Source: an uncultured Clostridia bacterium
GTDB lineage: Bacteria > Bacillota > Clostridia > Christensenellales > Aristaeellaceae
DNA length: 8,608 bases
Direction of reading: 5' to 3'
Assembly: GCA_946409855.1 (NCBI GenBank)
Contig: CAMJXZ010000130.1
Span: forward strand, 1 to 8,608
Made by a program: the position numbers and the translations under genes. The first letter of the stretch is position 1. Each line of letters begins with the position of its first letter. Under the pieces are notes generated by a model. The model made no database searches and was not told the origin of the DNA. It saw nothing but the letters and a program-made list of their open reading frames with translations. Below, piece by piece: positions 1 to 5,471 of this stretch.

Positions 1-2
1 TG

Positions 3-440
3 TGCGTGCTGATCTTCTACAATTTCCACCGGCAGACGCCCCAGTCCCTGGTGGAAGCGGCCGAGATCGACGGCGCCGGGCACTTTCTGGCCTACTGGCG
101 CATCGCGGTGCCCCTGTGCACGGCGGCCATCGTGGTGGTGACCCTGTTCAGCTTCGTCTGGTACTGGAATGAAACCACCCTGGTGCGCGAATACCTGGGC
201 TACGGCCACACCCGCGCCAAGGGCCTGACCACCCTGATGATCGAGCTGCAGAAGTTCGAGGATTCCTACAACACCACCTTTGACGCCCGGGCCAGCTCCG
301 TTACCTCCACCAACAAGATCAACGACGCCATCCGGATGGCGGGCACCATGCTGGCCATCGCCCCGCTGCTGATCCTGTACTTCGTGCTGCAGAAGCAGTT
401 CGTGGAATCCGTGGACCGTGCCGGCATTACCGGCGAGTAA
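3..440 (+). CDS. Carbohydrate ABC transporter permease, MalG/UgpE type (3' part only)
   Basis: This is the C-terminal half of an inner-membrane permease of a binding-protein-dependent sugar importer (family PF00528, MalG-like); 145 residues are visible of a usual 270-300, the 5' end lying outside the window. The EAA loop that docks the ATPase is clear: EAAEIDGAG at visible residues 18-26, followed by the I-x-x-P-L ending at 34-38. Two hydrophobic segments follow (about 34-56 and 110-133), separated by a polar stretch somewhat longer than usual. The end, KQFVESVDRAGITGE, fits the family pattern of a short cytoplasmic tail after the last helix. The binding protein lies 122 bases downstream on the same strand and is the likely partner; the other permease should lie just upstream. 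The substrate cannot be read from the permease; the nearby arabinofuranosidase suggests arabinose-containing oligosaccharides (inference). No clear terminator follows the stop codon. Confidence 0.93.
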   Translation, partial: CVLIFYNFHRQTPQSLVEAAEIDGAGHFLAYWRIAVPLCTAAIVVVTLFSFVWYWNETTLVREYLGYGHTRAKGLTTLMIELQKFEDSYNTTFDARASSVTSTNKINDAIRMAGTMLAIAPLLILYFVLQKQFVESVDRAGITGE

Positions 441-453
441 TCCGGCCGGCCGG

Positions 454-482
454 TTGCGCGGCGCGCCTGATTCGTGTATAAT
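454..482 (+). promoter_or_regulatory. Sigma-A-like promoter of the solute-binding protein gene
   Basis: A perfect -10 box TATAAT (477-482) lies 17 bases downstream of TTGCGC (454-459), which keeps the TTG of the -35 consensus but matches only 3 of 6 bases. Transcription would begin near 489, giving a leader of about 73 bases before the ATG at 563. The site lies in the gap between the permease and the binding protein, so the binding protein can be made at a higher level than the membrane parts, as is common for such systems. The prediction rests on sequence match alone. Confidence 0.6.
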
Positions 483-492
483 GCATTAAAAA

Positions 493-500
493 GAACGTTC
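493..500 (+). promoter_or_regulatory. Possible repressor operator (GAACGTTC palindrome)
   Basis: GAACGTTC is a perfect 8-base palindrome placed about 4-11 bases after the expected transcription start, where a bound repressor would block initiation or escape. Its AACGTT core with a central CG is the hallmark of LacI/GalR-family operators and also loosely resembles the GTACGTAC centre of AraR boxes. The symmetry does not extend further apart from one matching outer pair, so the site is short and may be chance. The regulator encoded at 2120-3046 is another candidate binder. Confidence 0.3.
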
Positions 501-519
501 ATCCGCATCATCGCGATCC

Positions 520-536
520 AAAGCCTTAGGGCTTTT
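520..536 (+). promoter_or_regulatory. Small leader hairpin before the binding-protein gene
   Basis: AAAGCC (520-525) and GGCTTT (530-535) form a 6-base-pair stem with a TTAG loop, ending in TTTTG. It lies in the predicted 5' leader, 11 bases before the Shine-Dalgarno sequence. It is too weak for a confident terminator; it could stabilise the 5' end of the message or mark the end of read-through transcripts from the permease gene. Confidence 0.25.
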
Positions 537-562
537 GATAAATTACAAAGGAGGCAAAACAC

Positions 563-1975
563 ATGAAGAAACTGGTTTCCCTGCTGCTGGCGCTGGCGCT
601 GGCGCTTTCCCTGTGCAGCTTCGCTGCCGCGGAGAACACCGTGCCTGAGCTGAACACCACCGACGAGATCACCATTTCCTTCCTGACCTGGGACGACTTT
701 GAACTCACTCAGGCCCTGGCCGACAAGTTCCACGAGCTGCATCCCAACATCACCGTGGAGATCATCCAGACCACCACGGCGGACTGCACCGCGACTCTGA
801 CCAACCTGGCCGCGGACAACAACCTGCCCGACGTGTTCTTCTGGCTGGACCTGGATCCCCTCATGGCCAACCCCATGTGCCTGGACATCGCCCCCTACCT
901 GGAGGCCGATGAAGAAGCCCAGACCAAGCTCTATCCCTCCCTGCGCCGCGTGGGCTATGTGGACGGCAAGCGCTGCTACTTCATGCCCGGCGAATTCCTG
1001 CCCGCCGTCATTTACCTGGACAAGGCCGTGTTCGACAAGCTGAACAAGGAACTGCCCGCTCAGGACTGGACCTGGGAACAGATGCTGGACCTGATTGAAA
1101 CCATGACCGACCCCGCGCAGGGCATCTGGGCTTACAACTTCTACATGGGCCCGCTGACCCTGGGCCCCGTGGCCCTGACCGACAACGCCATCGGCGAATT
1201 CGGCTGGGACGGCGAAAACTACCACTTTGACACCGGCTGGGTCGAGATGGTGGAAAAGCAGAGCGAATACGCCCGTCTGGGCTATCAGGCCATCCAGGGC
1301 AGCGACGCGTACCTGGCCGTGGTGCCCGATGACATGTGGCCCGGCGAATCCGGCCATGTGGCCATCCAGATGGACGCCTACTGGACCATGAACAACATCT
1401 ACACCCAGCCCGCCGCCCTGGAGCGCGGCCTGCAGATGGTGCCCTACAACGCGCCGCTGGGCGAAGGCACCGACAACGCCGGCCAGTTCGGCTGGATCGA
1501 CATGGTCTCCATCTCCGCCACCACCGAGCATCCCCGCGAAGCCTACGAAGTGGCCAAGTTCCTCACCTGGGGCAAGGCCGGCTGGCTGGAGCGCGCCAAT
1601 CAGTACGGCGTGCTGACCAACGAAGCGGGCGACAAGATCTACCGCCTGCCCGGCAGCCTGCCCATGGTGCAGGATGACGAAGTGAACGCCGCCATGGCCC
1701 CCCTGTTCCCCGACCTGGGCTACTGGAACGACTGGACCGCTTACCTGGCCAACATCCAGAACCCCGTCACCTTCGGCGGCCGCACCATTCCCGGCTTCAA
1801 CACCTTCATCACCGACTACTATCACGGCTCTGACTATAACGGCTACACCGGCATCGAAGCCGCCATCAACGCCGGCGCCATCGATCCCTACGACTATACC
1901 GACAGCCTGAACGAAGCGGGCCGCAAGTACTATGAGGACGCCATGAAGGTGTTCTACAGCGTGTACGGCGAATAA
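563..1975 (+). CDS. Extracellular sugar-binding protein of an ABC importer (family 1, UgpB/MalE-like)
   Basis: A 470-residue solute-binding protein that would catch sugars or oligosaccharides outside the membrane and deliver them to the permease. The start is supported by AAAGGAGG at 547-554, 8 bases before the ATG. A classical signal peptide is present: basic MKK, a hydrophobic core rich in Leu and Ala to about residue 17, and an Ala-Ala-Ala site, with cleavage likely before Glu24. Cys18 lies in L-S-L-C, which is not a canonical lipobox because position -1 is Leu. The mature part opens with the family-typical ITISFLTWDD strand (about residues 36-45), followed by helix ALADKFHELHPNITVEI and the LPDVFFW segment of the first lobe. 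Many Trp and Tyr residues fit a carbohydrate site. Arg codons are 9 CGC and 1 CGT with no CGG, unlike the downstream enzyme, which suggests high expression. The sugar specificity is inferred only from the neighbours. Confidence 0.92.
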   Translation: MKKLVSLLLALALALSLCSFAAAENTVPELNTTDEITISFLTWDDFELTQALADKFHELHPNITVEIIQTTTADCTATLTNLAADNNLPDVFFWLDLDPLMANPMCLDIAPYLEADEEAQTKLYPSLRRVGYVDGKRCYFMPGEFLPAVIYLDKAVFDKLNKELPAQDWTWEQMLDLIETMTDPAQGIWAYNFYMGPLTLGPVALTDNAIGEFGWDGENYHFDTGWVEMVEKQSEYARLGYQAIQGSDAYLAVVPDDMWPGESGHVAIQMDAYWTMNNIYTQPAALERGLQMVPYNAPLGEGTDNAGQFGWIDMVSISATTEHPREAYEVAKFLTWGKAGWLERANQYGVLTNEAGDKIYRLPGSLPMVQDDEVNAAMAPLFPDLGYWNDWTAYLANIQNPVTFGGRTIPGFNTFITDYYHGSDYNGYTGIEAAINAGAIDPYDYTDSLNEAGRKYYEDAMKVFYSVYGE

Positions 1976-2007
1976 TCCCGTTTTCACCTGATCATACCTG
2001 ACGGACC

Positions 2008-2047
2008 GGCGCCGGGCAGCGTGCTTTCAGGCGCGCTGCCCGGCGCT
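2008..2047 (+). promoter_or_regulatory. Strong intercistronic hairpin after the binding-protein gene
   Basis: A 13-base perfect inverted repeat, GCGCCGGGCAGCG (2009-2021) and CGCTGCCCGGCGC (2034-2046), can be extended inward by two G-C pairs and two G-U pairs to a 17-pair stem with a TTCA loop. No run of T follows (CCGTTCCGCTCC), so it is not a typical intrinsic terminator. Its place between an abundant binding-protein message and a regulator gene fits a hairpin that protects the upstream mRNA end or partly reduces read-through. Its arms can also pair with the next hairpin (see findings). Confidence 0.6.
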
Positions 2048-2059
2048 CCGTTCCGCTCC

Positions 2060-2093
2060 CGGGCAGACGGCTGTTCCGCGATCCGCCTGCCCG
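2060..2093 (+). promoter_or_regulatory. Second leader hairpin upstream of the regulator gene
   Basis: CGGGCAG (2060-2066) pairs with CTGCCCG (2087-2093) over 7 bases; a small inner stem CGG/CCG (2068-2070 with 2076-2078) can form within the loop. The structure ends 10 bases before the ribosome binding site at 2104-2111 and does not hide it. The same CGGGCAG/CTGCCCG sequences occur in the preceding hairpin, so the two structures could exchange arms. There is no T run, so a simple terminator is unlikely. Confidence 0.4.
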
Positions 2094-2119
2094 CATTGAC
2101 CGCAAAGGAGGCCTGCGCC

Positions 2120-3046
2120 ATGCTGAGAATCCCGTCCTTCCGTGCCGGGATGCCGCTTTTCAAAGCCCTGTCCTCGGAAACGCGGCTGTCCATCCTGGAG
2201 CTGCTGCAGCAGGAGGGGCCTTTGAGCATCACCGCCATCTCGGAAAAGCTGAGCCTGACCGCGGGGACGCTGACCCCCCACATCCGCGCCCTGCAGGACT
2301 GCGGCCTCATCAGCGTGACCATGGCGGAGGGCAGGCACGGCACCCTGAAAATCTGCACCGCCGCCGTGGACAGCATCCTGATTTCCGCGCCGGAGCTGTC
2401 CAGGACGGAGAACATGTACGAGATGGAGATCGGGGTCGGGCAGTACACCAACTACGAGGTGCGGCCCACCTGCGGCATCTGCACCCCGGACCACATCATC
2501 GGCAAGGTGGACGTGCCCGCCTACTTTTCGGACATGGAGCGGACGGATGCGCACATCCTCTGGTTTTCCAGCGGGTATGTGGAGTACATGCTCCCCTGCT
2601 TCCTCAAGGAAGGCCAGCAGCCCCTGGAGCTGCAGATTTCGATGGAGATTTCCTCCGAAGCGCCGGGCGTGCAGGATCACTGGCCCAGCGACATCCATTT
2701 CCACATGAACGGGGTGGACCTGGGCTTCTGGACCAGCCCGGGGGATTTCGGGCGCATCCAGGGCATTTACAATCCCCCCTGGTGGTTCCGCAACTGGAAC
2801 CAGCACGGGCTGTTCAAGCTCCTGTCCATCAACGAACAGGGCACTTTCATGGACGGCGGCCGCATCGGCTCGGCCACCATCGGCGATATCCGGATCCGGC
2901 CGGGCCGGGCCATTTCCTTCCGGATCGAGGTGCCGGAATCGGCCCGCCATGTGGGCGGGGCGACGCTGTTCGGCAAGGGCTTCGGCAACTATCCGCAGGA
3001 CATCCGCATGCGCATGCACTACGCCGGAAAGGGGGAAGCGCAATAA
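2120..3046 (+). CDS. ArsR-type HTH transcriptional regulator with large C-terminal domain (COG4189-like)
   Basis: A 308-residue cytoplasmic regulator. The ATG at 2120 is preceded by AAAGGAGG (2104-2111) at 8 bases; the frame is open further upstream but without a ribosome binding site. Residues 12-80 form a winged helix of the ArsR kind: FKALSSETRLSILELL, then SITAISEKLSLTAGTLTPHIRAL as the recognition region, and a GLISVTMAEGRHGTLK wing. Residues about 100-308 are a single large beta-rich domain with a CGIC pair (Cys118, Cys121), WPSDIHFHMNG, GFWTSPGDFG and LFGKGFGNYPQD. From memory, this pattern matches the COG4189 family of predicted regulators in Firmicutes, which differ from true metal-sensing ArsR proteins (about 100 residues). 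The C-terminal domain probably senses a sugar or its derivative; this is inference. Its stop overlaps the start region of the arabinofuranosidase, so the two are co-translated and probably functionally linked. Confidence 0.85.
   Translation: MLRIPSFRAGMPLFKALSSETRLSILELLQQEGPLSITAISEKLSLTAGTLTPHIRALQDCGLISVTMAEGRHGTLKICTAAVDSILISAPELSRTENMYEMEIGVGQYTNYEVRPTCGICTPDHIIGKVDVPAYFSDMERTDAHILWFSSGYVEYMLPCFLKEGQQPLELQISMEISSEAPGVQDHWPSDIHFHMNGVDLGFWTSPGDFGRIQGIYNPPWWFRNWNQHGLFKLLSINEQGTFMDGGRIGSATIGDIRIRPGRAISFRIEVPESARHVGGATLFGKGFGNYPQDIRMRMHYAGKGEAQ
3030..3045 (+). promoter_or_regulatory. Ribosome binding site and ATA start of the arabinofuranosidase gene
   Basis: The purine run AGGGGGA (3030-3036) lies 6 bases before ATA (3043-3045), which is directly followed by codons for Lys-Gln-Lys and a typical signal-peptide core. 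The ATA overlaps the regulator stop as ATAA. If base 3045 were G, the sequence would read ATGA, the classic stop/start overlap, with both genes otherwise intact. The site therefore decides the start, but the codon itself is non-standard. Confidence 0.55.
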
Positions 3047-5043
3047 AACAGAAGCTTATCGGCGCCGCGCTGCTGGCGGCGCTGCTCATTGCTTTCCTTC
3101 CCTCCGCCGGGGCCAATACCCTGACCGTGTACCCGGACCGGCGGCTCCATCCGGTGAGCCCGAATCTGTACGGCGTGTTCCTGGAGGATATCAACTGCGC
3201 GGTAGACGGCGGGCTGTACGCGGAACTGGTCAAAAACCGTTCCTTTGAAAATGAAAACCTGTGGAACCCGCAGCGCGCCGACCACTGGGAAGCCTGGAAG
3301 GTGAACAGCCGGGACGGGGCCGCCGTGACGCTGGAAAACGCGGAGCCGCTGCACGAAAACAGTCCCACCTATCTGCGCTTTACGCTGGACGCGGGCGGCC
3401 GGGCTGTAATCAGCAATCAGGGCTTTGGCGGGAACGCCCTAAAGGGCGGCATCCCCGTGAAGGCGGGGGAAGGGTACGATTTGTCCCTGTACTTAAGGTT
3501 TGACGAAGCGGCCGTAAAGAGCGGCGCTTCCGTTTCCGTTTTTCTGTGCGGCGCGGCGGGGAACGCCCTGAGCGCCCCGGCGGTGTTTGCGCCGGACGGG
3601 GAAGCCGGGTCACAGACCGGCTGGCGGCGGTACCGCGCCGTCCTGACCGCCGACGACGGCGCCGGCGCGCTTTTGCGCCTGCAGGCGCAGGGACAGGGCC
3701 GGATCGACGCGGACCTGGTGTCCCTCATGCCTTTGGACCGGGCGGGCCGGGACTGGCCCGGCGGCGGGATGCGCGGGGACCTGGCGGCGGCGCTGGAGGC
3801 GCTTCACCCGAAGTTCCTGCGGTTTCCCGGCGGCTGCGTCGTGGAAGGCACTTACGTCCGGTCGGACGCCTATGACTGGAAGCTGAGCGTGGGGGACCTT
3901 CTCGAGCGCCGGGAAATCCCCAACACCTGGGGCGGCATGCTGACCATGGGCATGGGCTTTTACGAGTATTTCTGCCTGGCGGAGGAAATCGGGGCGCTGC
4001 CGGTGCCGGTGGTGCACGCCGGCCTGCTGTGCCAGGCCCGGGACGTGAAGGACCCGCCGCTCACCCTGGATGAAACAAGGCAGTACGCCCAGGACATCCT
4101 GGACCTGATCGAATTCGCCCTGGGCGATGAAAATACGGAATGGGGCGGGCTGCGCGCCCGGATGGGCCACCCGGCGCCCTTTGACCTGCGCTATGTCGCC
4201 ATCGGCAACGAAAACTGGGGCGCGGCGTATTTCGCCCGCTACGAGATTCTGTCCAGAGCGGTCCATGAACGGTACCCGGACATCACCTGTATCGTGGCGG
4301 CCGGCCCTGTGGCGGAGGGCGGGCTTATCGAAGAAAGCTGGGCCGCCATCCGCCGCCGCTTTCCCGGCGACCTGGTGGACGAGCATTACTACATGGACAG
4401 CTCCTGGTTCCCCGCCCACGCGGACCGGTACGACAAATACCCCCGCACCACCAAGGTGTTCCTGGGCGAATTCGCCGCCCACGAGCCGCTGCAGGGGAGC
4501 CGCCGCCCGGGCAACCTCTACGCCGCCCTGTGCGAAGCGGCGTACCTGACCGGCGTCGAACGGAACAGCGACCTGGTGGAAATGTGCTGCTACGCGCCCC
4601 TTCTGTGCCGGGAAGGGGAGGCGGACTGGACGCCGGACCTGATCTGGTTCAGCGACGACGCCGTGTACCTGACGCCGAGCTATTACGTCCAGCAGATGTT
4701 TTCCCTGGCCTGCGGCACCGACCTGGTGGCCAGCGAGATGGACGGGAACATTTACCATGTGGTCACCCGGACGGAGGACGAGCTGCAGATCAAGCTGGTC
4801 AACCTTTCTGACGAAGCCAGCCCCGTCCGGATCCTGCTGGACGGCGTTCCCGACCAGCAGGCGGCGGGCCAGGTGCTGACCGGGGAAAAGAACCACGTCA
4901 ACTCCTTCGCCCGGCCGGACAAGGTCGCCCCCAGGGACATCCAGGCCGCCTGCGCCGGGGGCCGGACGGACACGACGCTCCCGCCCCGGAGCCTGACGGT
5001 GCTGCGCTTTACCCTGACCGGTTCTGAGAAAACGGCGGAATAA
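3043..5043 (+). CDS. Secreted alpha-L-arabinofuranosidase, GH51 type
   Basis: A 666-residue glycoside hydrolase expected to release terminal alpha-L-arabinofuranosyl residues from arabinan, arabinoxylan or their oligosaccharides by a retaining mechanism. A signal peptide (residues 1-24, core LIGAALLAALLIAFLPS, cut after AGA) sends it outside; I see no sorting motif or anchor. LYGVFLEDIN (42-51) opens the GH51 fold; a carbohydrate-binding-like beta domain follows to about 220; the barrel includes RFPGGC (260-265), the acid/base Glu390 in IGNENWG, the DEHYY strand, and the probable nucleophile Glu476 in VFLGEFA. The C-terminal part (about 560-660) looks like the beta domain that closes GH51 enzymes. 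The sequence resembles the extracellular plant/fungal/Bacteroides-like type rather than the short intracellular Bacillus type. Both catalytic Glu residues are present, so the only sign of damage is the ATA start. No ATG or TTG is available nearby; an in-frame GTG at 3127 would lose the signal peptide. Confidence 0.88.
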   Translation: MKQKLIGAALLAALLIAFLPSAGANTLTVYPDRRLHPVSPNLYGVFLEDINCAVDGGLYAELVKNRSFENENLWNPQRADHWEAWKVNSRDGAAVTLENAEPLHENSPTYLRFTLDAGGRAVISNQGFGGNALKGGIPVKAGEGYDLSLYLRFDEAAVKSGASVSVFLCGAAGNALSAPAVFAPDGEAGSQTGWRRYRAVLTADDGAGALLRLQAQGQGRIDADLVSLMPLDRAGRDWPGGGMRGDLAAALEALHPKFLRFPGGCVVEGTYVRSDAYDWKLSVGDLLERREIPNTWGGMLTMGMGFYEYFCLAEEIGALPVPVVHAGLLCQARDVKDPPLTLDETRQYAQDILDLIEFALGDENTEWGGLRARMGHPAPFDLRYVAIGNENWGAAYFARYEILSRAVHERYPDITCIVAAGPVAEGGLIEESWAAIRRRFPGDLVDEHYYMDSSWFPAHADRYDKYPRTTKVFLGEFAAHEPLQGSRRPGNLYAALCEAAYLTGVERNSDLVEMCCYAPLLCREGEADWTPDLIWFSDDAVYLTPSYYVQQMFSLACGTDLVASEMDGNIYHVVTRTEDELQIKLVNLSDEASPVRILLDGVPDQQAAGQVLTGEKNHVNSFARPDKVAPRDIQAACAGGRTDTTLPPRSLTVLRFTLTGSEKTAE

Positions 5044-5080
5044 AGTGCTGAAAACACATGGACTGAAAAGCGCCCGGCGG

Positions 5081-5107
5081 CGCCGCGCCGAAGGCGGGCC
5101 GGATGAG
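5081..5107 (+). repeat. Partial copy of interspersed palindromic repeat (tail segment)
   Basis: The segment ends in GGGCCGGATGAG (5096-5107), an exact 12-base match to the tail of the fuller element at 5256-5267. It is preceded by GCC-GAA-GGC (5087-5095), a small hairpin in the position of the GGCCC-GCA-GGGCC hairpin of the fuller copy. It is in the same orientation and appears to be a degenerate or truncated relative of that element. Confidence 0.5.
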
Positions 5108-5140
5108 ATCGCTTTCCCCGCTGGGGGTCCGCAGCGCCCG

Positions 5141-5165
5141 GAAATTGAGCCGGTGGCTCAATTTC
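5141..5165. repeat. Perfect 11-bp inverted repeat
   Basis: GAAATTGAGCC (5141-5151) and GGCTCAATTTC (5155-5165) are perfect reverse complements around a GGT loop. It is far more AT-rich than its surroundings and has no T run, so it is not a terminator. It lies between the two related tails at 5096-5107 and 5256-5267 and seems to be one module of a composite repeat. Confidence 0.75.
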
Positions 5166-5220
5166 AGCGAAGAACGGGCCGGCAGGCTCCGGGTAGTTTT
5201 CAGCGAGGACGGGCTGGCAG
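5165..5220 (+). repeat. Imperfect tandem repeat, two units 36 bases apart
   Basis: CAGCGAAGAACGGGCCGGCAG (5165-5185) and CAGCGAGGACGGGCTGGCAG (5201-5220) match at nearly all positions with one base deleted in the second. Each is preceded by a run of T (ATTT, TTTT), so the unit is a little longer than the core. No coding function is apparent; it belongs to the same repeat cluster. Confidence 0.6.
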
Positions 5221-5222
5221 CC

Positions 5223-5268
5223 AAAAGCCTTCCCCTCTGGGGAAGGTGGCCCGCAGGGCCGGATGAGG
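5223..5268 (+). repeat. Double-hairpin interspersed repeat (REP-like)
   Basis: Two perfect hairpins lie side by side: CCTTCCCC-TCT-GGGGAAGG (5228-5246) and GGCCC-GCA-GGGCC (5248-5260), followed by GGATGAGG. The layout, a CCTTCCCC palindrome followed by a variable-sequence palindrome and an invariant GGATGAGG tail, is one I recall from interspersed repeats in genomes of Faecalibacterium and other gut Clostridia; I could not verify this here. Its function is unknown; REP-like elements often lie downstream of genes and can affect mRNA ends. Confidence 0.6.
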
Positions 5269-5280
5269 TTATTCCATGCC

Positions 5281-5317
5281 AAAAGGAGCCGCCGCATTGC
5301 CGCGGTCAGCTCCTTTT
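5281..5317. terminator. Bidirectional intrinsic terminator between the arabinofuranosidase gene and truA
   Basis: AAAAGGAGC (5281-5289) and GCTCCTTTT (5309-5317) form a perfect 9-pair stem; an inner CCGC/GCGG stem (5292-5295 with 5302-5305) extends it. The plus strand ends in TTTTCTCTTC and the minus strand in TTTT, so both convergent transcripts can be stopped. It is placed as expected for convergent operons. Confidence 0.8.
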
Positions 5318-5330
5318 CTCTTCGGCAAAA

Positions 5331-5364
5331 CCGACGGTTTCTTCCGCCGGCCTTTTTATTTTTT
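5331..5364 (+). terminator. Second terminator-like site, plus strand
   Basis: CCGACGG (5331-5337) pairs with CCGCCGG (5344-5350) with one central mismatch around a TTTCTT loop, followed by CC and TTTTTATTTTTT (5353-5364). The T run is the longest in the window. The stem is weaker than that of the preceding terminator, so it may be a back-up stop for plus-strand transcripts. Confidence 0.45.
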
Positions 5365-5372
5365 GTGGGATG

Positions 5373-5415
5373 GTGCCGCTCCGTGTGTAGTGGGGCCGCG
5401 GCGCCGCTCCGTGTG
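5373..5415 (+). repeat. Short direct repeats near the end of truA
   Basis: Bases 5373-5387 and 5401-5415 match at 14 of 15 positions, with an identical 13-base core GCCGCTCCGTGTG, 28 bases apart. They lie outside both genes. They could be a small duplication or the remains of another repeat; nothing points to a function. Confidence 0.6.
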
Positions 5416-5471
5416 CCCCGGGCCGCCCCGCGCCGGATCATGCCCGCGCGGGCTGTCTTCCGGAGCCCCGG

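Larger units (their letters stand above)
5044..5471. other. Gene-free region between convergent operons
   Basis: This 428-base stretch separates the 3' ends of the arabinofuranosidase gene and truA. I see no credible gene in it: the open frames are short, Arg/Pro-rich products of GC-rich repeats and lack ribosome binding sites. It contains interspersed palindromic repeats (5081-5268), a bidirectional terminator (5281-5317), a T-rich terminator-like site (5331-5364) and direct repeats (5373-5415). The last 56 bases before the truA stop hold nothing I can name. Confidence 0.8.

Noticed and set aside
266..1987. Long open frame on the minus strand (573 codons) opposite the permease end and binding-protein gene
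   Set aside because: It is the mirror of a strongly biased GC-rich coding frame; the product is low-complexity (Gly/Val/His/Gln rich) with no family match, and the plus-strand genes are certain.
2021..2119. Upstream extension of the regulator gene to an earlier ATG
   Set aside because: The first ATG candidate lies inside the strong hairpin and has no ribosome binding site; ATG at 2120 has AAAGGAGG at ideal spacing and gives a normal ArsR-type N-terminus.
3028..3046. -1 frameshift fusing the regulator to the arabinofuranosidase at A-AAG-GGG
   Set aside because: The heptamer fits the slippery pattern, but the fusion would place a signal peptide in the middle of a DNA-binding protein; separate translation is far more sensible.
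3127..3129. In-frame GTG as start of the arabinofuranosidase
   Set aside because: No ribosome binding site precedes it and it would remove a clear signal peptide.
3610..4896. 428-codon minus-strand open frame opposite the arabinofuranosidase
   Set aside because: The product is a His/Val/Gln-rich shadow typical of GC-rich antisense frames, with no start site or homology that I recognise.
5081..5268. CRISPR array or tRNA/structured RNA gene in the repeat region
   Set aside because: The repeats are not regularly spaced with unique spacers, and no cloverleaf or CCA-type end is visible.
5009..5441. Small open frames in the repeat region on both strands
   Set aside because: They consist of translated repeats, lack ribosome binding sites, and contain no recognisable domain.
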